From positions 1 through 8,983 of the forward strand of contig JAUZPT010000103.1 of assembly GCA_030705745.1 (NCBI GenBank): a stretch of DNA of 8,983 bases, in the 5' to 3' direction. Positions 1 through 5,742 of this stretch are shown piece after piece. The position numbers and the translations under genes were made by a program. The notes under the pieces are model-generated. The model worked only from the letters and a program-made list of their open reading frames with translations. It searched no databases and had not been told where the DNA came from. Origin of the DNA: Bacillota bacterium (GTDB taxonomy: Bacteria; Bacillota; Bacilli; Bacillales; Cytobacillaceae). Every line of letters starts with the position of its first letter. Within the stretch, counting starts at the first letter, position 1.

Positions 1-377
1 ATCAACTTCGACCATCCGCCATCTTCAATCCTTGCCAATTTATTATCAAAGTTCGTTAAAGCGGTTTGAAACGATGCACTCAAACCCGTCACTCTCGACT
101 TTAAATCATTTGCCTTTTTGTCTTCTGTATTTTGCGCTTGAAGACAGCTCACAAAAGCACCAGCTTGACGAATCATTTTTGCAGTCTTTTCAAAGTAGTC
201 AATAATCCCTTTTAGTGAGACAAACGCATGATCCGTTGACCAGTCTGATACTAATTTCTCGAAAAGCACAATTGTTTCAGTTGTTGAATCCAAATGTTTG
301 GCGAATTCCAGTGAATCGCTTCCTCCGTTAAATATAGTGTCCAGATCCCATTTATTTGAATATGTAGTGGTTGACAT
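1..377 (-). CDS. M3-family oligoendopeptidase (PepF-like), N-terminal part only
   Basis: The reading frame opens with ATG at 377-375 and stays open for about 125 codons to the left edge, so only the N-terminus is present. The start is preceded by GGGGAG six bases upstream. The protein begins MSTTTYSNKWDLDTIFNGGS. This closely resembles the start of M3 oligoendopeptidases (PepF/M3 clade), where a WDL(D/E)xxFxGGS signature opens the helical N-terminal domain. The zinc-binding HExxH motif of the family lies near the C-terminus and is outside the window, so activity cannot be judged. The family consists of cytoplasmic zinc peptidases cutting short oligopeptides. The rest of the visible part is helical and charged, with no signal peptide. 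The gene has its own promoter and lies downstream of a terminator, so it is probably monocistronic or the first gene of a unit extending left. Confidence 0.75.
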   Translation of the reverse strand, partial: MSTTTYSNKWDLDTIFNGGSDSLEFAKHLDSTTETIVLFEKLVSDWSTDHAFVSLKGIIDYFEKTAKMIRQAGAFVSCLQAQNTEDKKANDLKSRVTGLSASFQTALTNFDNKLARIEDGGWSKL

Positions 378-410
378 TATAATTCTCCCCTTATGTATAT
401 TCTCCTTTTC

Positions 411-439
411 ATTATAGATATTATTTTCTAAAATTTCTA
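411..439 (-). promoter_or_regulatory. Probable sigma-A promoter of the M3 peptidase gene
   Basis: On the minus strand TAGAAA (439-434) and a perfect TATAAT (416-411) are separated by 17 bases. The -10 box lies about 34 bases before the ATG, with a GGGGAG ribosome site between. The -35 box matches TTGACA at 4 of 6 positions. Confidence 0.5.
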
Positions 440-465
440 TTAATTAATAACCTCTTGCTTCAAAA

Positions 466-502
466 TAAATCAAAAGCCCGGGGAAAATTATGCACCCAGG
501 CT
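466..502 (-). terminator. Terminator after the 49-residue peptide gene
   Basis: On the minus strand AGCCTGGG and CCCGGGCT pair with one G-U wobble over 8 bp around a 12-base loop, followed by TTTTGATTT. The hairpin starts 14 bases after the stop codon of the small gene. The U tract is interrupted, so efficiency may be moderate. Confidence 0.6.
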
Positions 503-516
503 GTAAGATTAATGCT

Positions 517-666
517 TCAACAAAAGTATCCCCATCCCCAAAAAAGCAGGATTAGAATCAATAAGACGATAAAGAATGCATACCACGGGCCAATTCCGCC
601 TGAACAGCACGGATAGACGGGATATGGAGCCGGATATCCACATGGATAAGGATAACCGTATGGCAA
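517..666 (-). CDS. 49-residue Pro/Tyr/Cys-rich small membrane protein, likely sporulation-associated
   Basis: The start is TTG at 666-664, chosen because a perfect AGGAGG lies 8 bases upstream; the stop is TGA at 519-517. The N-terminal half is a run of Tyr-Pro and Gly pairs with three cysteines (starting MPYGYPYPCGYPAPYP, then a CC pair near residue 20). It is followed by a Gly-Gly-Ile-Gly hinge and a C-terminal hydrophobic segment of about 20 residues (FFIVLLILILLFWGWGYF) that ends on a cysteine. I recognise no named family with certainty. The layout of a short aromatic/glycine head plus a C-terminal hydrophobic tail recalls the YjcZ-type tiny sporulation proteins of Bacillus. A sigma-K-like promoter lies upstream and a hairpin downstream, so it appears to be a complete monocistronic gene. 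A role in spore coat or mother-cell membrane is inferred. Overlapping ORFs in other frames lack a comparable ribosome site. Confidence 0.7.
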   Translation of the reverse strand: MPYGYPYPCGYPAPYPVYPCCSGGIGPWYAFFIVLLILILLFWGWGYFC

Positions 667-694
667 TTTAATTTCCTCCTTAAACTTTTATTAC

Positions 695-722
695 TAGGAT
701 ATGTATCACGTTTTCTTTTGTA
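695..722 (-). promoter_or_regulatory. Sigma-K-like (possibly sigma-E) promoter of the 49-residue gene
   Basis: On the minus strand TACA (722-719, with AC at 721-720) stands 16 bases before CATATCCTA (703-695). This fits the sigma-K pattern as I recall it, mACm then about 16 bases then CATAnnnTA. The -10 element also matches the sigma-E CATACAmT box at 6 of 8 positions, but no good sigma-E -35 is visible. It lies about 30 bases upstream of the TTG start. Confidence 0.5.
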
Positions 723-793
723 TAGGCGACGTTTAATTTTTGACAAATTAACATCTTCACCAATTCTTCGCATCGATGCTTTCAATATTGATG

Positions 794-799
794 TATAAT
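794..799 (+). promoter_or_regulatory. Candidate -10 box of the response regulator gene
   Basis: A perfect TATAAT lies 35 bases upstream of the ATG. The hexamer 17 bases before it (CATCGA) is a poor -35, so the promoter would be weak or activator-dependent, as is common for autoregulated response regulators. A TTGACA at 740-745 has no matching -10 at normal spacing. Confidence 0.3.
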
Positions 800-834
800 T
801 TATATCAACATACTCTTTCCGGGAGAGATACCGA

Positions 835-1524
835 ATGAAAAAAATTGTTATCGTTGATGATGAAATTAGAATGCTCGATTTACTTTCCCTCTATTTATCG
901 CCAAAAGGCTATCAATGTATTAAAAAGCTTTCCGCCTATGAAGCCATCACCTATCTGACAGAAAGTGAAGCGGATCTCATATTATTGGACGTAATGATGC
1001 CAGAAATGGACGGATGGGAAGCCTGCTCGGAAATACGCAAGCATTGGGACATACCCATCATTATGCTGACGGCGAGAAGCGAGAAAATAGATGTCATCAA
1101 AGGACTGAAAATAGGCGCTGATGACTACATAACAAAACCATTCGATGAAGAAGAACTGATTGCTCGAATTGAAGCAGTGCTCAGACGACATAACAACAAA
1201 GAAACCATTATCCATTTCAAGGACTTAACCTTGAATCAATCCTCATATGAAGTAACACACCAAATCGAGAGTATACCATTAACTCCGAAGGAATTTGCCC
1301 TACTTGCATTATTTCTTCAAAATCGCAACAAAGTTTTTTCACGTGAGCATCTGCTGTCATCTATTTGGGGGTATTCAGTTACTACAGAAGATCGAACGAT
1401 TGATTCCCATGTCCGCAACCTTCGTGATAAACTACGAAAAACCGGTTTCCGGGTCGATGATTATTTGACAACCGTTTGGGGACAAGGATACAAGTGGAGT
1501 GATAAAGAAAATAAGGGAATATAG
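835..1524 (+). CDS. OmpR/PhoB-family two-component response regulator (no kinase alongside)
   Basis: A 229-residue DNA-binding response regulator. Residues 1-118 form the receiver domain with the acidic pair D8/D9, phosphoacceptor D52 in LILLDVMMPEMDGW, switch T79 and K101 in TKPF. Residues 125-222 form a winged-helix OmpR/PhoB domain, with LTPKEFALLALF opening it, the recognition-helix region around EDRTIDSHVRNLRDKL, and the closing wing VWGQGYKW. All phosphorylation residues are intact, so it should be phosphorylated by a sensor kinase and act as a transcription regulator. The start follows GGGAGAG seven bases upstream. Such genes are usually followed at once by their histidine kinase. Here only about 75 bases remain before a terminator, so it is an orphan at this locus. 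It is convergent with sigK. Target genes cannot be predicted. Confidence 0.95.
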   Translation: MKKIVIVDDEIRMLDLLSLYLSPKGYQCIKKLSAYEAITYLTESEADLILLDVMMPEMDGWEACSEIRKHWDIPIIMLTARSEKIDVIKGLKIGADDYITKPFDEEELIARIEAVLRRHNNKETIIHFKDLTLNQSSYEVTHQIESIPLTPKEFALLALFLQNRNKVFSREHLLSSIWGYSVTTEDRTIDSHVRNLRDKLRKTGFRVDDYLTTVWGQGYKWSDKENKGI

Positions 1525-1600
1525 CTTGACTTGAAATCAGGAATTAAAAAATTTCAAAAAAGCCAATTTATTAAACCGTTGTATACTGGCCATAACTACG

Positions 1601-1631
1601 AAAAAAGGAGCAGGATACCCCTGTTCCTTTT
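1601..1631. terminator. Bidirectional terminator between the response regulator and sigK
   Basis: GGAGCAGG (1607-1614) and CCTGTTCC (1620-1627) form an 8-bp stem with one G-U pair and a 5-base loop. Six A's precede the stem and four T's follow it, so it works as an intrinsic terminator on both strands. This fits the convergent genes on either side. Confidence 0.8.
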
Positions 1632-1657
1632 GTGTCAATACAACATGATGTTCTGGC

Positions 1658-2374
1658 TTAGCGATTTTTCCGTTTTTCTTTTTCCGCACGGTAAAATTCA
1701 TGGAACATTTTCATTAGTGCCCTCTTTTCAATTCTCGAAACATAGCTTCTCGATATCCCGAGTTCCTTGGCGATTTCCCGCTGAGTCTTTTCCTTTTTTA
1801 AATCGAGACCAAAACGTCCGATAATGACTTCTTTTTCCCGTTCATCCAACACATCGATATATTTTTTAATTTTCTCTAGCTCCATATTCAACTGGATCGT
1901 ATCGATAACATCTTCCGACTCTGATTTTAATACGTCAATAAGGGAAATTTCGTTGCCTTCTTTGTCCTGACCGATCGGATCATGAAGCGAAACATCTTTT
2001 TTTGTTTTTTTAAGCGCTCTCAAATGCATCAAGATTTCATTTTCAATGCATCTTGCTGCGTATGTGGCAAGCTTTGTTCCTTTTCCTTCCGAATAGCTTT
2101 CAATTGCCTTGATCAAACCGATTGTGCCAATCGAAATCAAGTCCTCGGCATCTTCACCAGTATTTTCAAATTTCTTGACGATGTGCGCCACAAGCCGAAG
2201 GTTATGTTCAATTAGCATATTTCTGGCATGTGAATCGCCTTCAGCCATTAATCGTAAGTATTTTCGTTCCTCTGCAGCGGTTAACGGTTGAGGAAAAGCA
2301 TTATTTTTCACATATGAAACAAGGAATAAAAACTCTTTTACTAAATAACCGAGTGCTGTAAGCATTCCGGACAT
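1658..2374 (-). CDS. sigK: RNA polymerase sporulation sigma factor, pro-sigma-K
   Basis: A 238-residue late mother-cell sigma factor, very close to B. subtilis sigma-K as I remember it. ATG at 2374 is chosen over the in-frame ATG at 2380 because GGGGGTGG abuts the latter but sits six bases before the former. Residues 1-20 are the hydrophobic pro-sequence; the conserved junction [11 protein letters not shown] marks the expected cleavage by the intramembrane protease SpoIVFB after residue 20. Region 2 includes [26 protein letters not shown] and the -10-contacting [14 protein letters not shown]. Region 4 ends with the helix-turn-helix [20 protein letters not shown]. It directs transcription of coat and late mother-cell genes. 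The gene is continuous, with no skin-type element splitting it as in B. subtilis 168. A sigma-E/SpoIIID-like control region lies upstream. Confidence 0.97.
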   Translation of the reverse strand: MSGMLTALGYLVKEFLFLVSYVKNNAFPQPLTAAEERKYLRLMAEGDSHARNMLIEHNLRLVAHIVKKFENTGEDAEDLISIGTIGLIKAIESYSEGKGTKLATYAARCIENEILMHLRALKKTKKDVSLHDPIGQDKEGNEISLIDVLKSESEDVIDTIQLNMELEKIKKYIDVLDEREKEVIIGRFGLDLKKEKTQREIAKELGISRSYVSRIEKRALMKMFHEFYRAEKEKRKNR

Positions 2375-2414
2375 GCACATCCACCCCCGTTTTCATTAGG
2401 ACTGTCGCCTATAC

Positions 2415-2455
2415 CTAATTCCTATGAAAGATTCCTGGAGTTTGTGTCTGTCCGT
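2415..2455 (-). promoter_or_regulatory. Putative sigma-E/sigma-K promoter with SpoIIID-like site upstream of sigK
   Basis: On the minus strand GGACAGAC (2453-2446) fits the SpoIIID consensus (WWRRACARNY, from memory) at 9 of 10 positions when extended. A CATA-type -10 (CATAGGAA, 2426-2419) follows and would give a leader of about 35 bases. In B. subtilis sigK is transcribed by sigma-E with SpoIIID, then by sigma-K itself. The -35 is poor, so the assignment rests on context. Confidence 0.3.
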
Positions 2456-2485
2456 TTTGTATAATTTGAAGGTAAAATTTAACAA

Positions 2486-2515
2486 ATAAAAAAATCAGCA
2501 CAAATAGTGCTGATT
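2486..2515 (-). terminator. Strong terminator after the hydrophobic 26-codon ORF
   Basis: On the minus strand AATCAGCAC and GTGCTGATT form a perfect 9-bp stem with a 5-base loop, followed by a run of T's. The hairpin begins 18 bases after the TAA of the small ORF. Confidence 0.85.
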
Positions 2516-2533
2516 CTACTTATTGTTATTATA

Positions 2534-2614
2534 TTATTCAACTACACTAACTTCCGCGGCGATGACACAGCCAATTGCTCCTGTAATTACTAAAGCCATT
2601 ACGATCATGAACAT
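2534..2614 (-). CDS. 26-residue hydrophobic peptide, single membrane-spanning segment
   Basis: The ORF starts with ATG at 2614-2612 behind AAAGGGGTG (six-base spacing) and ends with TAA at 2536-2534. The product begins MFMIVMALVITGAIGCVIAA and continues with a short acidic tail (EVSVVE). It is thus almost entirely one transmembrane helix with a single cysteine. I recognise no family. A strong ribosome site, a compact ORF and an immediate perfect terminator together argue for a real gene rather than noise. It is the last element of the tiny-ORF cluster around yrzI and shares its leader motif with the 26-codon ORF at 3083-3163. No convincing promoter of its own is visible; a TATGAT at 2666-2661 lacks a good -35. 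Possible roles are a membrane regulatory peptide or a type I toxin; neither is shown. Confidence 0.55.
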   Translation of the reverse strand: MFMIVMALVITGAIGCVIAAEVSVVE

Positions 2615-2683
2615 ATTCTGCACCCCTTTAGATAAGTTCAAATCTCTCTATTTAGAATTTATCATATTTACAATGTGACTATA

Positions 2684-2746
2684 CTAAAGGAATGTGAACA
2701 TTTTGTTAAAACCATACGCCGTCAGGTGGTATCCTTCATATCCCAT
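2684..2746 (-). CDS. Doubtful 20-codon ORF
   Basis: ATG at 2746 follows AGGAGAG about nine bases upstream and the frame runs 20 codons to TAG (MGYEGYHLTAY...). It overlaps another tiny ORF in a different frame (2722-2781). Nothing beyond the ribosome site supports it; at most one of the pair is likely to be translated. Confidence 0.2.
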   Translation of the reverse strand: MGYEGYHLTAYGFNKMFTFL

Positions 2747-2781
2747 AAGCTGGCTCTCCTGTTTTGTAAAATGAAAATCAT
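2722..2781 (-). CDS. Doubtful 19-codon ORF downstream of yrzI
   Basis: ATG at 2781 lies eight bases after AAAGGTGG; an in-frame ATG at 2787 touches that ribosome site. The frame runs 19 codons to TGA at 2722, giving MIFILQNRRASLWDMKDTT. It begins 34 bases after the yrzI stop and could be cotranslated with it. Its first codons fall inside the palindrome at 2771-2787. From memory, the B. subtilis yrzI transcript also carries unannotated short ORFs, which makes this worth listing. Confidence 0.28.
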   Translation of the reverse strand: MIFILQNRRASLWDMKDTT

Positions 2782-2787
2782 TTTCAT
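2771..2787. promoter_or_regulatory. Perfect 17-base palindrome resembling a Fur box
   Basis: ATGAAAATCATTTTCAT is an exact 8-1-8 palindrome. Its core TGAAAAT-N-ATTTTCA matches the Bacillus Fur 7-1-7 box TGATAAT-N-ATTATCA at 12 of the 14 half-site positions. It sits between yrzI and the hydrophobic peptide ORF. No promoter overlaps it clearly, so it could be a fortuitous AT-rich palindrome or codons of a tiny ORF. Confidence 0.28.
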
Positions 2788-2815
2788 CTCCACCTTTCCA
2801 TTTATTTTTCTAGAA

Positions 2816-2956
2816 TTACATCGGGCGATAATAATAAAATTGACGATCCTTATGTTCATCTAAAAGCTGTTTAATTCGTTCCTGGTGAAGAATTTCTTCA
2901 ACATCCATCACACGTCGTTTAAACGTGATTGTAAGGAAAAATATATTTAATGTCAT
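2816..2956 (-). CDS. yrzI: YrzI-family small protein
   Basis: A 46-residue protein starting MTLNIFFLTITFKRR, with ATG at 2956 preceded by a perfect AAAGGAGGTG seven bases away. It has a short hydrophobic N-terminal stretch (residues 3-11), a basic patch (KRR), and a charged helical part containing the EEILHQE segment and ending in YYYRPM. Length, opening sequence and the EI-containing motif match the Bac_small_YrzI family of Bacillus, described in Pfam as a possible sporulation protein. From memory, in B. subtilis the yrzI operon mRNA carries further tiny ORFs and is cut by the ribosome-associated endoribonuclease Rae1 (YacP), and YrzI has been reported as the toxic partner of a very small antitoxin peptide. 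I cannot verify that here. The ribosome site lies just after the U tract of a terminator hairpin, with no clear promoter between, so expression may need readthrough. Confidence 0.85.
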   Translation of the reverse strand: MTLNIFFLTITFKRRVMDVEEILHQERIKQLLDEHKDRQFYYYRPM

Positions 2957-2981
2957 TTTTTTCACCTCCTTTTTAATCCAC

Positions 2982-3013
2982 AAAAAAATCCGCAGAAAGA
3001 TTACCTGCGAATT
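2982..3013 (-). terminator. Second of two consecutive hairpins before yrzI
   Basis: On the minus strand AATTCGCAG and CTGCGGATT form a 9-bp stem with one wobble and a 9-base loop, followed by a T tract. It ends about 20 bases before the yrzI ribosome site. It may be a terminator in tandem with the preceding one, or part of an attenuator. Confidence 0.65.
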
Positions 3014-3020
3014 TTAAGCA

Positions 3021-3055
3021 TAAAAATGCCGCAGGAACACATCTCCCTGCGGCAT
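3021..3055 (-). terminator. First of two consecutive hairpins; strong terminator of the 26-codon ORF
   Basis: On the minus strand ATGCCGCAGG and CCTGCGGCAT form a perfect 10-bp GC-rich stem with a 10-base loop, followed by TTTTTA. It lies 27 bases after the stop of the small ORF at 3083-3163. Confidence 0.88.
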
Positions 3056-3082
3056 GGATAAATTAATTGATAACGATTGACG

Positions 3083-3163
3083 TTATTTCATCCATTCCCG
3101 TTTGGTTGAATGCGCAATGATGCCATATACAGTTACAATTTTGATCGCGGTTACGTTTTTCAT
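3083..3163 (-). CDS. 26-residue peptide behind a strong promoter (leader peptide or small gene)
   Basis: Two ATGs stand side by side (3166 and 3163). The second is preferred because AAAGGGGGTG is only two bases before the first and five before the second. The frame runs to TAA at 3083. The product starts MKNVTAIKIVTVYGIIAH and ends in a basic segment (STKREWMK), giving a short amphipathic or weakly hydrophobic helix with a positive tail. I recognise no family. It is the first ORF after a near-consensus sigma-A promoter and is followed by two hairpins and then yrzI. It could therefore be an independent small gene or a translated leader controlling yrzI. Its leader shares CTAAAGGGG(G)TGCA with the ORF at 2534-2614. 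Confidence 0.55.
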   Translation of the reverse strand: MKNVTAIKIVTVYGIIAHSTKREWMK

Positions 3164-3202
3164 CATTGCACCCCCTTTAGGAATTATTAACTAACAATGG
3201 TA

Positions 3203-3231
3203 ATTATATCCACTAATTAATACTTTGTAAA
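3203..3231 (-). promoter_or_regulatory. Near-consensus sigma-A promoter upstream of the tiny-ORF cluster
   Basis: On the minus strand TTTACA (3231-3226) and a perfect TATAAT (3208-3203) are 17 bases apart, 11 of 12 matches to consensus. Initiation near 3196 would leave about 33 bases before the ATG at 3163. It is one of the best promoters in the window, yet the first ORF it serves is only 26 codons long. Confidence 0.8.
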
Positions 3232-3255
3232 CCTCTATTTTGCATTTTTTTTAAA

Positions 3256-3281
3256 ATAAAAAAACGCCCGGACTGGACGTT
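3256..3281 (-). terminator. Terminator at the end of yrhC
   Basis: On the minus strand AACGTCC and GGGCGTT pair over 7 bp (one wobble) with a 5-base loop, followed by a long T run. The stem overlaps the last base of the yrhC stop codon. Confidence 0.75.
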
Positions 3282-3541
3282 TATTTTTTCGATAAATATT
3301 CTTCCCCATCTTCCGTTTCTAAAAGCATAGATTGGCACTTTTTGGACCGAAGGAAAAAGATAGCGGAAGCTGCTAACAAGGCAAGAGAAAAAATCATCAG
3401 GCCTGTTGTATTCAAATGTGTTTGACTATCTGAAGGAATAAGTATACCTAAATATAAAAACGAGCCGGTAGCAAGAAGAATAATCGCGAACCGTTTGAAA
3501 TCAACCATTTTTTCATAAATAACTTTAGCCTGGCTTTTCAT
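3281..3541 (-). CDS. yrhC: YrhC-family small membrane protein
   Basis: An 86-residue protein with two predicted membrane segments, about residues 18-36 (KRFAIILLATGSFLYLGILI) and 45-64. They are joined by a short polar loop and followed by a charged cytoplasmic tail (RSKK, then a Glu-rich end). The MVDFKRFA opening and its position directly after mccB fit YrhC of B. subtilis. Its function is unknown; it is thought to accompany the cysteine operon. ATG at 3541 follows AGGTGA five bases upstream. A strong hairpin lies between mccB and yrhC here, so yrhC is probably expressed by partial readthrough or from a promoter in the 80 bases upstream. A TATGAT lies there, but no good -35 does. Confidence 0.83.
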   Translation of the reverse strand: MKSQAKVIYEKMVDFKRFAIILLATGSFLYLGILIPSDSQTHLNTTGLMIFSLALLAASAIFFLRSKKCQSMLLETEDGEEYLSKK

Positions 3542-3618
3542 TCATATCACCTGCGATTCTTATATTCTATAAAACTACTGTATCATATCCTCGCTGGATG
3601 ATGAGAATGTAAATATTG

Positions 3619-3659
3619 TAAATAAAACAGGCCAGCTTCAAAAACGAGCCGACCTGTTT
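3619..3659 (-). terminator. Strong terminator directly after mccB
   Basis: On the minus strand AAACAGGTCGGCT and AGCTGGCCTGTTT form a 13-bp stem with two wobbles and a 9-base loop, followed by TTTTATTT. It starts six bases after the mccB stop and separates mccB from yrhC. Confidence 0.82.
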
Positions 3660-3664
3660 CTAAA

Positions 3665-4798
<1,134 letters not shown>

Positions 4799-5722
4799 TT
4801 ATATCCCGCCTTCATATATTTTTTTGCTTAAATAGCGCTCGCTTCCATCTGGAAAAATGACGATGATATTGGATCCCGGACCGGCTTTTTCCGCCTCTAG
4901 CAGTGCTGCATGAAAAGCGGCACCAGATGAACTTCCGATGAGCATTCCTTCTTTTTCTGCAAGCTGCTTTACCCTAATAAAAGCATTTTCGTCCGATACG
5001 GTATGAATGGCATTAAAATAGTTTTTATCCATGAAGCCAGGTAAAAATTCCATGCCGATTCCTTCAGTTTTATGTGATCCTGCTTCGCCGCCATTTAATA
5101 TCGATCCTTCGGGCTCCACAATGACCGTTTTAATCGATTTCTTTTGCTCTTTTAAATAGCGTGCTGTCCCCATGAAAGTTCCACCGGTACCCGCTCCAGC
5201 AACAAAAATATCGATATTTCCGTCCAATTGCTCCCAAATTTCCGGACCAAGTGTTTTATAATACGTTTCCGGATTAGCGGGATTAGCAAATTGCTGCGGA
5301 CAAAATGAATTTGGAATTTCTTCGAGAAGCTGGGTAGCTTTCTCGATTGCCCCCTTCATTCCCTCACTCGTAGGCGTATGGACAATTTCTGCTCCTAGCG
5401 CTTTCATTAAATCCTGTTTTTCCATACTAAATTTTTCAGGTACACACAGAAGGACTTTCAACCCTTTATTGATGGCTGCCAGTGCCAGTCCGATTCCCGT
5501 ATTTCCTGCTGTCGGTTCAATGATGGTCCCGCCGGGCTTTACTTTCCCGCTTTCAAGCGCGTCATTTATCAGCTCCAAACCTAGCCTGTCCTTGACACTG
5601 CCTCCCGGATTCATAAATTCCAATTTTGCAAACAGCCTTACACCATCCGGCAAGGTAAACTGCGAAATTTCAACAATCGGTGTGTGGCCGATCAGTTCAT
5701 GAATGTTTTTATATACTTTCAT
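4799..5722 (-). CDS. mccA: O-acetylserine-dependent cystathionine beta-synthase
   Basis: A 307-residue fold-type II PLP enzyme of the cysteine synthase family. It starts IGHTPIVEI near residue 11; the PLP lysine is K44 in NPGGSVKDR. The loop PTAGNTGIG (70-78) binds the substrate carboxylate, and GAGTGGTFMG binds the cofactor phosphate. GSSSGAA and FPDGSERYLSKK close the chain. Cysteine synthases share these motifs. The assignment to MccA, which condenses homocysteine with O-acetylserine to cystathionine, rests on the following mccB, the preceding mtnN and the overall resemblance to B. subtilis MccA. The ATG at 5722 has AAAGGCGG upstream, 20 bases after the mtnN stop. It makes the second-last step of reverse transsulfuration. 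Confidence 0.93.
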   Translation of the reverse strand: MKVYKNIHELIGHTPIVEISQFTLPDGVRLFAKLEFMNPGGSVKDRLGLELINDALESGKVKPGGTIIEPTAGNTGIGLALAAINKGLKVLLCVPEKFSMEKQDLMKALGAEIVHTPTSEGMKGAIEKATQLLEEIPNSFCPQQFANPANPETYYKTLGPEIWEQLDGNIDIFVAGAGTGGTFMGTARYLKEQKKSIKTVIVEPEGSILNGGEAGSHKTEGIGMEFLPGFMDKNYFNAIHTVSDENAFIRVKQLAEKEGMLIGSSSGAAFHAALLEAEKAGPGSNIIVIFPDGSERYLSKKIYEGGI

Positions 5723-5742
5723 TAGTTGCCGCCTTTCTGCTT

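Noticed and set aside
558..785. 75-codon minus-strand ORF
   Set aside because: It overlaps the 49-residue gene in another frame, covers that gene's promoter, and lacks its perfect ribosome site and membrane-protein pattern.
1531..1824. 97-codon plus-strand ORF after the response regulator as a full gene
   Set aside because: It runs through the bidirectional terminator and then antisense into sigK. Only its first 20 or so codons are of interest, and they are treated as a possible kinase vestige.
720..2414. Inverted pair of GTATAGGCGAC, one at 720-730 (plus) and one at 2404-2414 (minus)
   Set aside because: Exact 11-base matches in either orientation are expected several times by chance in 9 kb, the match does not extend, and no element structure lies between the copies.
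2657..2689. Sigma-A promoter before the hydrophobic peptide ORF (TATGAT at 2666-2661)
   Set aside because: Hexamers at 16-18 base spacing match TTGACA at no more than 3 of 6 positions and there is no extended -10, so it is not listed as a feature.
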